From Panagrolaimus kolymaensis (Eukaryota > Nematoda > Chromadorea > Rhabditida > Panagrolaimidae): a stretch of DNA of 64,000 nt. The first letter of the stretch is position 1. The number at the start of each line of letters is the position of its first letter. The notes beneath the pieces were generated by a model that saw only the letters and a program-made list of their open reading frames with translations, was not told where the DNA came from and did no database searches. The position numbers and the translations under genes are program-made. Below, one piece after another: positions 12,501 through 22,038 of this stretch. Location of the stretch: the NCBI GenBank assembly GCA_028622995.1, contig JAJQJQ010000016.1:3534001-3598000 (forward strand). The letters run 5' to 3'.

Positions 12501-15500
12501 GTATGCGGACCAAGAATTTGTCCCGTTGGTGAATTCCAATGTGCCAACCATAATTGCACTCGACCCTTCCAAATGTGCGATGGCAATGATGGTAAGTATA
12601 AAGCAAAAATAAAAAGTTTTTTAACTTGGTTATGACAACCTCATTAAAATTTTACACCTTTATTTTAAAATTCTTTTCAATACCACTGGGAATTTGTTTT
12701 GTTTTGGATAGTCAAAGGCAATTTCTGTTTAGTGGCATATTTTTATTTTTTTTGTAACACAGAACAATACAATAGTAAACATATGTGAAAAAATGTAAGA
12801 TTTACAAGAATATTAAAAAAAAGAAGAATAATAATGAAAAAAGGGGCTACCGTTCAAATAAAAATTAAAATTAAAATGAGTTACTAGAAGAGCTTTTGTG
12901 TTATTTTTAAAAAATGGTAAGAAAATAGTGGATATTATATTAACGTTGTTTAATATTAAAAACCCACAAAAATAGTTTAACACCATTTCGTTTAATTTTT
13001 GTTTAATAAAAATAGTTTTCTCGAATAAAAACTAAAATTTTCTTTAAATTTTTTATTAATTATTATCATTATAATCGAAAATTTAGATTGTGGAGACGCT
13101 TCTGACGAGCAAGATTGCGATAAACCATGTGATCCTTGGATGTTTAAATGCAAAAACACTGGAAAATGTATTCCAAAGCGATTTGTTTGTGATGGAGGTT
13201 TGTAGCTCTGAAACTTTTCCCCAATATTTATTAAATAAGTTATTTTTTAGATGATGGTATGTAAAGTTTAATTCCACAACTTTTGACATTTAACAAATTA
13301 ATTGATTTTTATGCGACGAAACTTAATGACTCTATTGTTAATTTAATAAAACTCGATTTAGATTGTGGAGACCGGAGTGATGAAGTCGATGCGGTTTGCA
13401 AAAATCCTGAACGCAATTGCACTGCTGAAGAATTCCGTTGCAAAAATCATAAATGTATTGCGAAGGCTTTTGTCTGTGACGCAGGTTTGTACATTTTAAT
13501 CAAACTATAAAATATATACGATAATTATTGTTTTTCAGATGATGGTATGTAAAGATTTTGTTTCGCTCTTTATTTTTCAAATTTTACCAATGAAGCTAAA
13601 ATAATTGCAAATCATTCATTTTGAGGTTCCTGAACTTCAGGAAACACATATTTTTTAGAATCATTTTGACCATTGGTTGTGAAGAGTTTCAATTCACAAT
13701 AATTCTTAGAAAATGAAGATGTCCATCATGACGATCTTTTGAGAATATTTCCATTGAATTTGAAAGATCCTTTTTAAGCTGAATTAAAAAATTCTTTCTT
13801 TTTTTTTTAAACAAAATATTTTTTATGACAAAAATTAAAACAAATTTTTCTTCGAAATTATTAAATAAATTTGAGTGAATATAATTTTTTACAAAATCTA
13901 ATAATTTCCGTTTTATATTGCGGTGATAAATCTGACGAATATGAAGAATGTGCAACTAAAGAAATTCCTCGAGGATGGACCAAATGCGCCACCTCTTATC
14001 GAGCAATTCCCGATTGGGCTTTCTGCAATGGGGCTGATGGTTAGTTAATTACACAAAAATTTCATTTATTCTAATAATTAATTTCAGATTGTCGTGATGG
14101 AAGCGATGAAGATCCTAGTCGTTGTCCTGCTTGCGATCCAGTAGGTGAATTCCAATGTGCCACTCAAAATAAATGCATCCCTCGACGTTGGCTTTGCGAC
14201 AGTGAAAATGGTTAGTTTCAAAAAGTTTTTGATGATGAAAGTACATTAAAAAAATAGGAAGATTCATTGTTTGAGAAACATAAGTTTATTATAAGGGGTT
14301 AATTAATAAAATTCAGATTGTGGTGACAATAGCGATGAAACTGATGCTTCATGCGGTGGTACATCTCGGCCATGCAGTGAATCGGAATTCCGGTGTAATG
14401 ATGGGCGTTGCATTCCATCCAGTAAAGTTTGTGATGGAGTTATTCGTAAGTTTGGCAACAAATATTTTAAAACTAATTTCTTCTTTGAGATTATTAAATA
14501 ATTAAATTCAGAATGTTCGGATGGCTTGGACGAATCCCAATGCACCCTTCGCTCATGCAATGAAGGCATGAGGCAATGCGATGATGGTACATGCATACCT
14601 GAACATAAATGGTGTAAGAATTTAATTAATCCACATAATAAAAAAATAAAAATAAACGCTTAGGTGATAGAAAAAGAGATTGTCCGAGTGCTGCTGATGA
14701 GTTACATTGCACCGATCATCCCAATCGAAGACCATGTTCACCATTTGAATTTGAATGCAGCAATTCTGTTTGTATTTCAAGCAAATTTTTGTGTGATGGA
14801 GGTTTGTTCAAAAATTTTGCAAATATTAATTAATCTAACTTATTTTTTAGATGATGGTACGTAGAAATTTAATTTGTTTCCATTTATTTTTTCACCATTT
14901 TACAATTTAAGAAAATTTATCTACCACTAGTTGAATTTTTTTATCTTTTCATTTATTTTTCTTCTTCAAATTTACGATTAACTAAATTGTTAATTAATAG
15001 ATTGAAATTAGGGTTTTTATCTTATCATTTTAATGTTGAGAATTTTCATTAAAATTTTCTTCTATTTATTTTAATAATTAATTAATAAACTCAATTCAGA
15101 CTGTGGAGATCGTAGCGACGAAACAAACGATCAATGTCGAAGCGCAACTTGTGAACCGCCCCTTCGCTTCCGATGTGCGCATTCTCGTCTTTGCCTTAAT
15201 ATCCTTCAGGTTTGTTTCTTTCATTTTTTTTCTTTTTGAATGACAGCTGACAGTTTTGCAAATATATTTTTTGTTGCAAATAACAAATTGAAAAATGAGA
15301 CTTTTGATCAAATCTTTTGCAGTTGTGTAATGGCTTAAATGAATGCGGATCAGCAGATTTCTCTGACGAACATTTGAGTATGTGCTCTAGTTTCTCAGAG
15401 TATGGCGACTGTACATCTGAGCAATTTAAATGCGCTAATGGAAAATGTTTAAATTCATCACTCGCTTGTAATCGCATAGATGGTAAGAAAACACTTTATT

Positions 15501-17710
15501 ATCTCAATAATATTAATATACAATTAAAAGTTTTATTTAATAAAAATAGTTTTCTCGAATAAGAACTAAAACTTTCTTCTATTTATTATAATAATTAATT
15601 AATAAATAAAAATTTAGATTGCGGTGATGCAAGCGACGAAATAGGATGCCGTAAGTTTTTATTATACCTTTAAAATAATTTTAAATTAAATTAAATTTTT
15701 AGTAAAACATAATGATAAAAATTGCCATTCAAATGGTGATAATGGAGGTTGCAAACATTTATGCACGGATTTAACGGGCGGTGGATTTTATTGCCATTGT
15801 CGAGATGGATTCCAACCAGATCCCAGCAATCCATTCGATTGCATAGATATTGATGAATGCAAAAGTAATAATACTTGCACTCAACGATGCTACAACACCA
15901 AAGGCTCCTATCTTTGTCGATGCTATGATGATTATGAAAATAATGTAGTTGTCGGAGCTATGACGGGTAAAGATTGTCGAGCCAAGGGTGATCCTGCCAA
16001 TGTTATCGTTGCCGCTGATGATAAACTCGTTCAACTTGCAATGCATGGCGGAGGTGGAACTATTCGAAATGCAGCTGCTCATGCTTCAAATGAAGATTCA
16101 AATATGATTGCTGTTGAATTTGATCCTCGTAGAGAACTCATGTATTGGATTGATTCAGTTCAACAAAAGGTTTATCGCTCAGCTTTACCCAAAGGAAATC
16201 AATCTCATGAAGGTCAAGAACTTGATATTGATTTTAAATCACTTGAAGTTGCTCCATCAGCTTTGGCAGTGGATTATCTCACTGGAAATCTTTTTATTAC
16301 CACTATTTCTCAAATCAATTCTGGCCTTATTGCTCGTAAAAAACGATTCTCTGAACCAAAAATCAGTGAAGATACTGGCCATATTTTTGTTACCACTAAT
16401 GATGGACGTTATCTAAAAAGAATTATTGGTGACCGTCTTCAAATCCCAACTGCAATTGTAGCCATTCCAACTATTGGTCGAATTTGTTATGCAGATGCAG
16501 GTCTAGAAGCAAAGGTGGAATGCGCTGACATGGATGGATCTCATCGAACTGTGATAGCTAGAGATTTAGTTTATTCTCCTACTTCTATGACTGTTGATGA
16601 AGGAAAGGATAATAGGATTTATTGGGCTGATCCTAAATACCATAAAGTTGATTCATGCCTTCCTGATGGAACCAAACGTGCTATTGTCATCACCGATCAA
16701 CATACTCCTTGGGCAATCGATGTATTTGAAAATCATCTTTATTGGGCTTCAAAAGAAACTCACAACCTTTATGTTCAAGATAAATTTGGACGTGGTAGAT
16801 TGTATGTGCTCGAAAGTGCTCTTAATGATGTTCATTCGGTTCGAATTCAACAACGGTTCTCTCGAGATATTCAACGAGGAGTTTCACCATGTGCTCGGGC
16901 GACTTGCAGCCATATTTGTGTTTCTATTCCTGGTGATAACTTTAAATGTTTATGCCCACAAAATTCTACAGCTGATTCTGATGGTTCGTGTTCTGCTCCA
17001 AGATTGGACGAATTACCTCTTCCAAAACAATGCAAATGTCAAAATGGCGGTAAATGTCTTATTAATGGCAATTGTGTTTGTAGCGACAATGCTGAGGGAG
17101 AATTTTGTCAAAAGAGTTCATCAGTTTCTCGACAGCTTATTGGAAGATTGGGTTCTGGTGGAATGTTTGCTATGATTATGATGCTTATATTTTTACTTTG
17201 CCTTGGAACCCTCGCATTCCTCGCAGTTACAATGTATCGTAGAAAACTTTTATTATTTAAAAAGAATGAAGCCGCTGACGGATCTGTCAGCTTTAACGGA
17301 AATGTTATTAGTTTTAGTAATCCCGTATTAGAATCCAAACATTCAAATGGTGAAAGTAGTGGAGGCGGTGATAATGAAATTGAATATAGTTTGGCTCAAA
17401 TGCCTTCCACATCTGAGCCACCAGCAAAAATCACTACCACGACTTTTGCAAACCCCGTTTATGAATTAGATTCAGAAAGTGGTGGTCCATCCAAAGCCAT
17501 TGTGATATCCAAAGATGGTGGTCCTGCACCCGAATCAGCTGCAGCAGTCATTGGTAGGAATTTTTTCTAACACTTTAATAATTATATAATATTTAATTTT
17601 CAGCACCAAGATCAGAACTTTTAAAACCAGTGATTCCACCAAGAAAAGATAAAGAAAAGCCAAAAGAAGATAAAGCTGAACTTGTATTTGATCAGGTGTC
17701 CGATGTCTAG
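542..17710 (+). CDS. lrp-1: LDL receptor-related protein (LRP-1/megalin type), 3' part
   Basis: Giant endocytic receptor of the plasma membrane. The window enters it inside an intron and holds the last 3545 codons in 32 exons: 542-662, 707-837, 887-984, 1035-1059, 1694-1828, 2089-2619, 2729-2916, 2975-6689, 6806-6951, 7032-7185, 8094-8202, 8249-8262, 8598-8738, 9293-9571, 10737-10856, 10931-12409, 12466-12591, 13087-13197, 13251-13256, 13362-13484, 13539-13544, 13917-14039, 14088-14210, 14317-14445, 14512-14613, 14664-14801, 14851-14856, 15100-15209, 15323-15482, 15618-15650, 15703-17553, 17604-17710. Domain order: LDLa repeats, two EGF modules, four YWTD beta-propellers separated by EGF modules (the large exon), an LDLa array, EGF and calcium-binding EGF (DINEC), a fifth propeller, a second LDLa array, EGF/cbEGF (DIDEC), a sixth propeller, two EGFs, a membrane segment (about 17158-17235), and a tail with FSNPVL and FANPVY, the latter a classic endocytosis signal. 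All exon phases agree. C. elegans LRP-1 is about 4750 residues, so roughly a quarter lies upstream. Confidence 0.93.
1060..1693 (+). other. LRP intron with an antisense coding-like exon
   Basis: 634-bp intron with donor GTTAGT and acceptor TTCAG. The half nearest the donor is AT-rich with nothing recognisable. Positions 1361-1610 hold a minus-strand open stretch (separate entry). The last 40 bases, ending in ATTAATAAACTCAATTCAG, are nearly identical to the 3' ends of the introns closing at 8093 and 15099 and close to the one closing at 12465. Confidence 0.7.
1361..1610 (-). pseudogene. Antisense terminal-exon-like fragment inside LRP intron
   Basis: Reading the minus strand, an acceptor-like TTTTTTAG is followed by about 83 open codons and a TAA near 1361. 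The first codons are [13 protein letters not shown] and a later part reads [17 protein letters not shown]. The composition is mixed and protein-like, unlike the homopolymer-rich intron around it, and an AATAAA lies downstream on the minus strand near 1340. No upstream minus-strand exon is visible before the next LRP exon at 1694. I do not recognise the family. It could be the last exon of a nested gene, a duplicated exon fragment, or chance. Confidence 0.3.
2620..2728 (+). other. GC-AG intron in LRP
   Basis: The reading frame requires the exon to end in ...ACAG and resume as AAGGAATTG after TTTTTGCAG. The donor is therefore GCAAGT, the usual form of the rare GC-AG class. The join restores the propeller motif [15 protein letters not shown]. 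No GT nearby gives an open frame with this motif. Confidence 0.85.
7904..7931. repeat. Perfect 12-bp inverted repeat, 4-nt loop
   Basis: GCATGGTGGCCC is followed by GATA and then its exact reverse complement. The stem is GC-rich inside an AT-rich intron, so an RNA hairpin would be stable. Function unknown. Confidence 0.85.
8028..8063. repeat. 17/16-bp inverted repeat, 3-nt loop, just before an acceptor
   Basis: CAAGCAAAAGCCCTCGC, then GTA, then GCGAGGGCTTTGCTTG. The arms pair fully except for one bulged A. It ends 30 bases before the acceptor of exon 8094-8202, so it may overlap the branch-point zone. Confidence 0.85.
8249..8262 (+). other. 14-nt LRP microexon
   Basis: It lies between TTTTTAG and GTATGT. 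It supplies the end of a Cys codon and then D-G-D-N plus one base, turning ...TWI|...|DCGIGS into the canonical LDLa core CDGDNDC. Without it the module loses its fifth cysteine and the frame breaks. Confidence 0.88.
8263..8597 (+). other. LRP intron related to other array introns
   Basis: 335 bp. Contains a stretch around GCATATTCAAAA that recurs at about 9140-9180, and a GAACTTCAGG-like stretch that recurs near 13630. No coding signal. Confidence 0.6.
8739..9292 (+). other. LRP intron with non-AG acceptor, copy 1
   Basis: 554 bp, donor GTTAGT. The next exon must start at 9293 (phase 1, giving D-C-G-D), but the two bases before it are AT. The 3' block AATAATTTCCGTTTTAT is shared with the introns closing at 10736 and 13916. 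Upstream AGs are followed by in-frame stops. The intron also carries the duplicated block at 8800-8950 and a block at about 9055-9220 that recurs at 12620-12790. The minigene coding part seen in the related introns is absent here. Confidence 0.75.
9293..9571 (+). other. LRP exon after non-AG intron (two LDLa modules)
   Basis: The exon starts in phase 1 with D-C-G-D-N-S-D-E and ends in phase 1 at GTAGGT. All LDLa cysteines and the calcium-site SDE residues are intact, so it looks under selection. Because it is symmetrical, skipping would not break the frame. Confidence 0.75.
9700..9857 (-). pseudogene. Frameshifted tail downstream of minigene copy 2
   Basis: Directly after the micropeptide stop, the -1 frame is open for about 50 codons to a TAA at 9702-9700. 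It is rich in charged residues ([19 protein letters not shown] near its start, [10 protein letters not shown] at its end). The frame changes at a tandem GAAAT GAAAT, and a single 5-bp duplication there would explain it. This suggests that an ancestral protein of about 105 residues, with a membrane segment and a charged tail, was broken in this copy. The alternative is that the tail frame is chance. Confidence 0.35.
9858..10078 (-). CDS. Antisense intronic minigene, copy 2: 57-residue single-pass membrane micropeptide
   Basis: Minus strand. ATG at 10078-10076, exon 10002-10078, a 47-bp intron (donor GTTGGT, acceptor ATTTTTAG), exon 9858-9954, stop TAA. The 57 residues comprise a polar N-terminus ([11 protein letters not shown], then Lys/Met-rich), about 23 hydrophobic residues beginning [10 protein letters not shown], and a short TNKNEMK end. 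The exons join in phase 2. A second copy of exon 1 with the same start and donor lies at 8-87. The layout resembles small membrane regulators of the phospholamban kind in topology only. I claim no homology. It may instead be the 5' part of a longer, frameshifted protein (next entry). No transcript evidence. Confidence 0.42.
10218..10479. mobile_element. 262-bp fold-back MITE-like element with TTAA flanks
   Basis: Two arms of about 120 bp, outer ends AAAGGGAGTGTCTCAGC and its reverse complement, almost meet in the middle. TTAA stands at both edges (10218-10221, 10476-10479). Related introns have the uninterrupted sequence TGTCCTTTCAAAA at about 225-240 and 8870-8885, so the element inserted after the introns duplicated. 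It has no coding capacity. TTAA duplication is typical of piggyBac-class transposition; assignment to that class is inference. Confidence 0.8.
12592..13086 (+). other. LRP intron made of duplicated blocks
   Basis: 495 bp. About 12618-12790 is a diverged copy of 9055-9220. The 3' part (TTTTCTCGAATAAAAACTAA) recurs in the introns closing at 541 and 15617. No coding signal. Confidence 0.6.
13251..13256 (+). other. 6-nt LRP microexon ATGATG (first)
   Basis: Flanked by TTTTTTAG and GTATGT. Spliced in, it reads CDG-DD-DCGD, the exact LDLa spacing. Skipping it would give CDG-DCGD, two residues short, although the frame would hold. Confidence 0.85.
13539..13544 (+). other. 6-nt LRP microexon ATGATG (second)
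   Basis: Flanked by TTTTTCAG and GTATGT. Same sequence, same place in the LDLa core (CDA-DD-DCGD) and same phase as the microexons at 13251 and 14851. Confidence 0.82.
13545..13916 (+). other. LRP intron with non-AG acceptor, copy 3
   Basis: 372 bp, donor GTATGT right after a 6-nt microexon. The last bases AATAATTTCCGTTTTAT match the other two non-AG introns, and the exon at 13917 opens with D-C-G-D-K-S-D-E. No in-frame upstream AG gives an open join. Confidence 0.75.
14851..14856 (+). other. 6-nt LRP microexon ATGATG (third)
   Basis: Flanked by TTTTTTAG and GTACGT, between ...FLCDGG and DCGDRSDE. Third copy of the same microexon, which suggests that it spread with duplicated LDLa units. 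Confidence 0.85.
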
Positions 17711-20700
17711 CCAATTTTCCCTTTCAAATTTTGTTACTATTTTTAAAACTCTTTTTTTTCTTCATTTTAAGTCTTTCCAACAATATTCTCAACAATGTTG
17801 CCGTCTAATCAGTTATATAACTTTTTTTTATTCTTTAAAAAAGTGACATTGTGCCGCATTGATGAGTTTATTGTTCGTTGACAGCCATCTTTTTGTTAAA
17901 AAAGAACTCAATTCAAAACTTTTTTTGCTTGCTCATCATCTTTTTTTTATTTTTCATTTGGGCCTTTTTTTAAATATTATCTTTTTTTTATTCCTCTAAA
18001 AAATATGTGCGGTGTTTTTTCTTTTTATTTAGAAAATCAAAGATTTTTATTATTACAAAAAATAACGAGAAAAATTATAATATATGTATTTTTAAAAAAT
18101 TAATTTTTGTCGTGTGATATATTTTTTCTTTTGCCTAAAAAACGTGTATTCCCCCGCTTCAAAATGAGGAATGACTGTTAATTATTATTGTTTTCTTAAA
18201 ATTTATTATATACATATTATTATTTGACAGATAAAATATTAAGATTTTTAGTACTTGTTGTGTTGTTACAAAAAATATGGAAAAAAAGTTAATTAAAAAT
18301 AAGATTTCTGTCGCGTCTTGTTTCTACGGAGAAAAAAACTTTGTTTATTAACTTTTTTAATTAACTTCGGAATTTTTAATTTTTCACCTGAAAAATTGAA
18401 ATTATAAAAATTTTGATTAAGACTAAAGTGCATTTCATTTATTATTGGTGGCAAGAGTATGTAAAGCTTATAGGGTGTGAAGGTTTACAGTAGCATTGTT
18501 TGCTTAATCTTTTCCCGTGGAATCCATCTTATTTCAAAACTAAAGTAAATAGTGTTTTTAAATTCCAATGAACAGCTTAATCGAGATTGAAAACTCATTT
18601 CTTTAACCAACAAAAAATAACACATAAAATTATGCATCCTTTCTCACTCACACTCAAAAACAGCAGACACAAAAAGTATTTGCAAAAAAAGCTTTTAAAA
18701 ATATTTAAACTTCAGAAGCGAAGTTCATACATTTTTTGCTGGTTTTTAGAAGCACGCTTTTTTCTTTTAAAATATTCTGGCATTTGTTTTGTTGTCAAAA
18801 ACAACCACGTGTTTTATTTGTCAAGATTTTAAAGAAACTTTTTATTTTTTGGCTTCATCTTCGTCCATGTTTGGTGGCCTCATTTCCTCCAGAAGCCACA
18901 TTGAAAAATGTCAAGGTGGATATCAACAAAAAATGGCAAAATTGGAAGCAAAGAAAAAAAATATATTGATGTTTGTTTTTTTGTTTGTTAAAGAACTTAA
19001 TTATAAATGTTTTTATTTTCCTATAATGTTTGCTTTTTTTTCTTACGCTATGAGAAAGCAATTGATTTACATATTCTTTTACTATGTTTGAAACCGCAAA
19101 GGCTATAAATTTTTGGTTTTAAAATCATTGATTTAAATATATTTTTTTGGAAAGCCTTTGGACTCCACTTTTCTGTAGAAGGTGAATAAATTTTCCATTT
19201 CAATTCACATATGTTTTTTTTTTATTTCGCTTAAAGCCTCCAACCCTAAAGTTTTTTTTCATAAAAATGAAAGAGGGAAACTTTGAATAGCTTGAAAATT
19301 AGTGCATTCGCGTCACTGCCGGGGGTCATTGAAAGATTCTTTTCTTCTGTTCATTTTTCGCTAACGGCATTTTTCTTCTAGACTCCTGTGAGTATGTGTA
19401 TACCGGGGTTTCTTTTTTGTTTGTTTTTTTTCAGGAAAAATGGCCTTCTTTTGCAAGTAAAATGACATCTAACGAAAGCGGAAATGTGTTTATGCGAGTT
19501 TTTTTTCTTTGCTGCTTTTCCAAAGTTTATTTTAAAGCTTAAAACATACATACATATATGTATGTATGAAATGAGAGATTATACAAGGATCAAATTTGTC
19601 TGTCTCTTTCTTAAAAAATCATGAAAGTTTTGGTTTCACTGTTTTTATGTCTTTTCATTATTTTTCTTCCCATTCATCTTTTCTTTATCATGGTTCTCAA
19701 TTTCCGGTTAATTACGACATCCCATTTATCACTCTCTTTTTTTCTTTTGTAAATAAAAATAAGATATCAAATTTGATAATCGTCATTTAAAAAAAAGAAT
19801 ACCTAGTAATTTTTCATGTTTTTTAAATGAGCGTCTTTTTGTTGATGAGAAAATAAAATATAGGGTGTACATGCCCTTGATTGAATTATTGGAGGACAAA
19901 GTTAAGAACAAAAAAGTGATTAGTTTTGGTAAAGGAAAGAAAGTGGGTTCTTTCAGGTTTTTTAATATATTTTTGTAAACGCTTCCGGTCCGGGTTTTTT
20001 TTTTACAAAAGTATTGTTTTATTCCAATAATTATGGACATGATAGTTGTAAAAAATGGGGCGAGTGGTCATTACCAAATGACGCAAAAAATATGTGGAAT
20101 TTAAATGATTTGCTTGGAATGAAAATACAAATCAATTTAAGATTTGGTAAAGAAAACTCAAAGTAAATAAACTGTTGCTTTATGTATCATAAAAATTTTC
20201 TTTTATCAAACTTTCATGATTTCGTATTTTCATTTCCGTACTTCTGAATCATCTTACATATTTTTATGGAAGAAGAAGAAGGCTTTATTCATTCAATGTT
20301 TTCATTTTTTTCTTCCAAAAAATTTTATATTTTTTTTCAATTTTCATAGAAAAAGATGATTGCGTGTTTTTTACTTTCTTTTCATTTTCATATAAAAATT
20401 GAAGATGTTAAAGTAAGATTTTTTGCATGTTTCTGCCGTCAATCTTTTTTTGCTGATGGAAGCAAAAAAGCAATCATAATCCACTTTAATTCCTCATTTT
20501 TTGTTTCAAAAAAATTTTTACATTGGAATTTATTAGTAACTGCTAGCTAGCTGTCGACATCTATAGTTTTGTTGAAACAAATCTGTTTTGCTTTCTTTTT
20601 AAAATTCACAAGGTGTTAGTGAATCATCATTTTAAAGAATACTTGAGATTAAATAATTCGTTGCAAAAGATGGATGTCTTATTTTCTTCCCCAATAACTT

Positions 20701-21741
20701 TTAAACTTTATTTTTTCATTTCCATAAATAAATAGTCAGCGAGCTGAGCTCTCTTGGCAGCGTTTCAAAACTTTTTAAATTAAGTTCATTCATCAATCAC
20801 ATTATTTTGGTTACCGTAGCCCCTATCTCTCTATTTCATTTACAAGTTTGATCTTTTTTGAAACAATGTGGTCAGACTACGTTTGGTTCTTTCCATTCAC
20901 AGCTGAGAAGAATGAATACCTGTCAAAATTCATCATGGTGTTACACATTTTAATTTATATTTTTTTGTTTCTTTTTTTCTTTTAAAACAGGAAAGAAATT
21001 GGTCTATTTCATTTTTACTTTTATAAGACAAGCTTTTTTGCGTTCATTTATTTTTCCTCTTTCATTCGTGGATTCGTTTTTCTTTTTTTTTTTGCAATAT
21101 CTAAAAATTGCCTTAGTTAATTTACAAAATCTCTCAAATCCAGTTAAATGTTTTTTTAACGTTTTACTAAGAAACATTAAATTTAAAAAAATATTTTCGA
21201 AAATTTTTAATTCCCTAACACACACACATATTTAACACTTCAAAAAGATGGCCATAAAACATCACAGAAAAGGTGGAGAAAAGATACTTTTTTCCTTTTC
21301 AAGAAATACCTTCTTCTTTTTTTATTTTCCATCTCTTGCTTTTTTACACAAAAACTAATATTTGTTGTTATCATTCGTGGATTCAAAGTGAAAGAAAAAA
21401 AATTATTGAATGTTTTTACTTTCGCTTTTTTTTGAAATATTTTTATTTTTGCAAAAAAAATTATTTTTAAGGTTATAATTTTAAGGGTTGCTATTATATT
21501 ATTACGGCTTCAATATTGTTACTTAAATATTATAATTTTATGATTGATTTTTTGTGGGAATTGTTTTACATCAAATACCAAGCTCGGTCAACGTCATCCA
21601 CTCTCCTCGTGGTCAACAAGGATAAAGCACCTGTTTATTAACGTTTGCTAAAAAGTTGCTAAAGAAAAGGTGAAAAGTTCAAATGGTTCTGAACTTTTAA
21701 ATTTACGCTTTTTTGGTGCAAAAGTAAAAAAAAAGAAAAAG
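17711..21741. other. Intergenic region between LRP and PDE8
   Basis: About 4 kb of AT-rich, T-run-rich DNA that must hold the LRP 3' UTR and the upstream promoter of PDE exon A. I see no convincing gene. There is one protein-like island at 18789-18960 (separate entry) and a 24-bp perfect palindrome at 19545-19568 made of CATA/TATG units. Confidence 0.6.
18789..18960 (+). other. Coding-like island with a possible C2HC zinc-finger pattern
   Basis: One frame reads CFICQDF ... SRSHIEKCQGGYQQKMAKLE, with Cys-x2-Cys, a His, then Cys four residues on, and a basic end. This resembles the C2HC fingers of the ZC2HC1 family, but the spacing between the cysteine pair and the histidine is longer than usual. 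No start or flanking exons are evident. It may be a relic exon or chance. Confidence 0.22.
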
Positions 21742-22038
21742 ATGTCATCAAAAAGTTCTCGACTTTGTGCAAAAGCAGCAACATCTCCATTATCAGGTTC
21801 ATCGATGGCGGCAGCGACAATATTGGAGAATGAATCAACTCCAAGACAAAGAAAATCTCCAAGAAGTCGGCTTGAAGCAACTAAAGCCAAACTTGCACAA
21901 ATGGAAGCTGAAAATTTAAATTCCAACCATGAAACAACTCATTCAGAAAAAGTAAAATCGAATACATCCAAAGAAACTTCACCACTGCCCTTGCAACAAC
22001 CTGCTAGAAGAGGATATTTTTCAACACCTGCAAGAAAA
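21742..22038 (+). CDS. PDE8 alternative first exon A
   Basis: Begins MSSKSSRLCAK, 99 codons, ending at GTGAGT in phase 0. An upstream in-frame GTG at 21670 is less likely as a start. The exon is basic and Ser/Thr-rich (PRQRKSPRSR), which suggests phosphorylation sites, and has no recognised domain. The phase allows direct splicing to 27728. Confidence 0.65.

Noticed and set aside
8739..13916. Minor-spliceosome (AT-AC, U12) introns as the cause of the non-AG ends
   Set aside because: The donors are GTTAGT, GTAGGT and GTATGT, not the U12 ATATCC/GTATCC type, and U12 introns are thought to be lost in C. elegans-like nematodes.
8739..13916. Sequencing errors at the three non-AG acceptors
   Set aside because: The same TTTTAT ending sits in three copies of the same block at separate loci.
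19545..19568. 24-bp perfect palindrome as a regulatory site or element end
   Set aside because: Built of simple CATA/TATG repeats with no partner or flanking duplication; likely a microsatellite-type palindrome.
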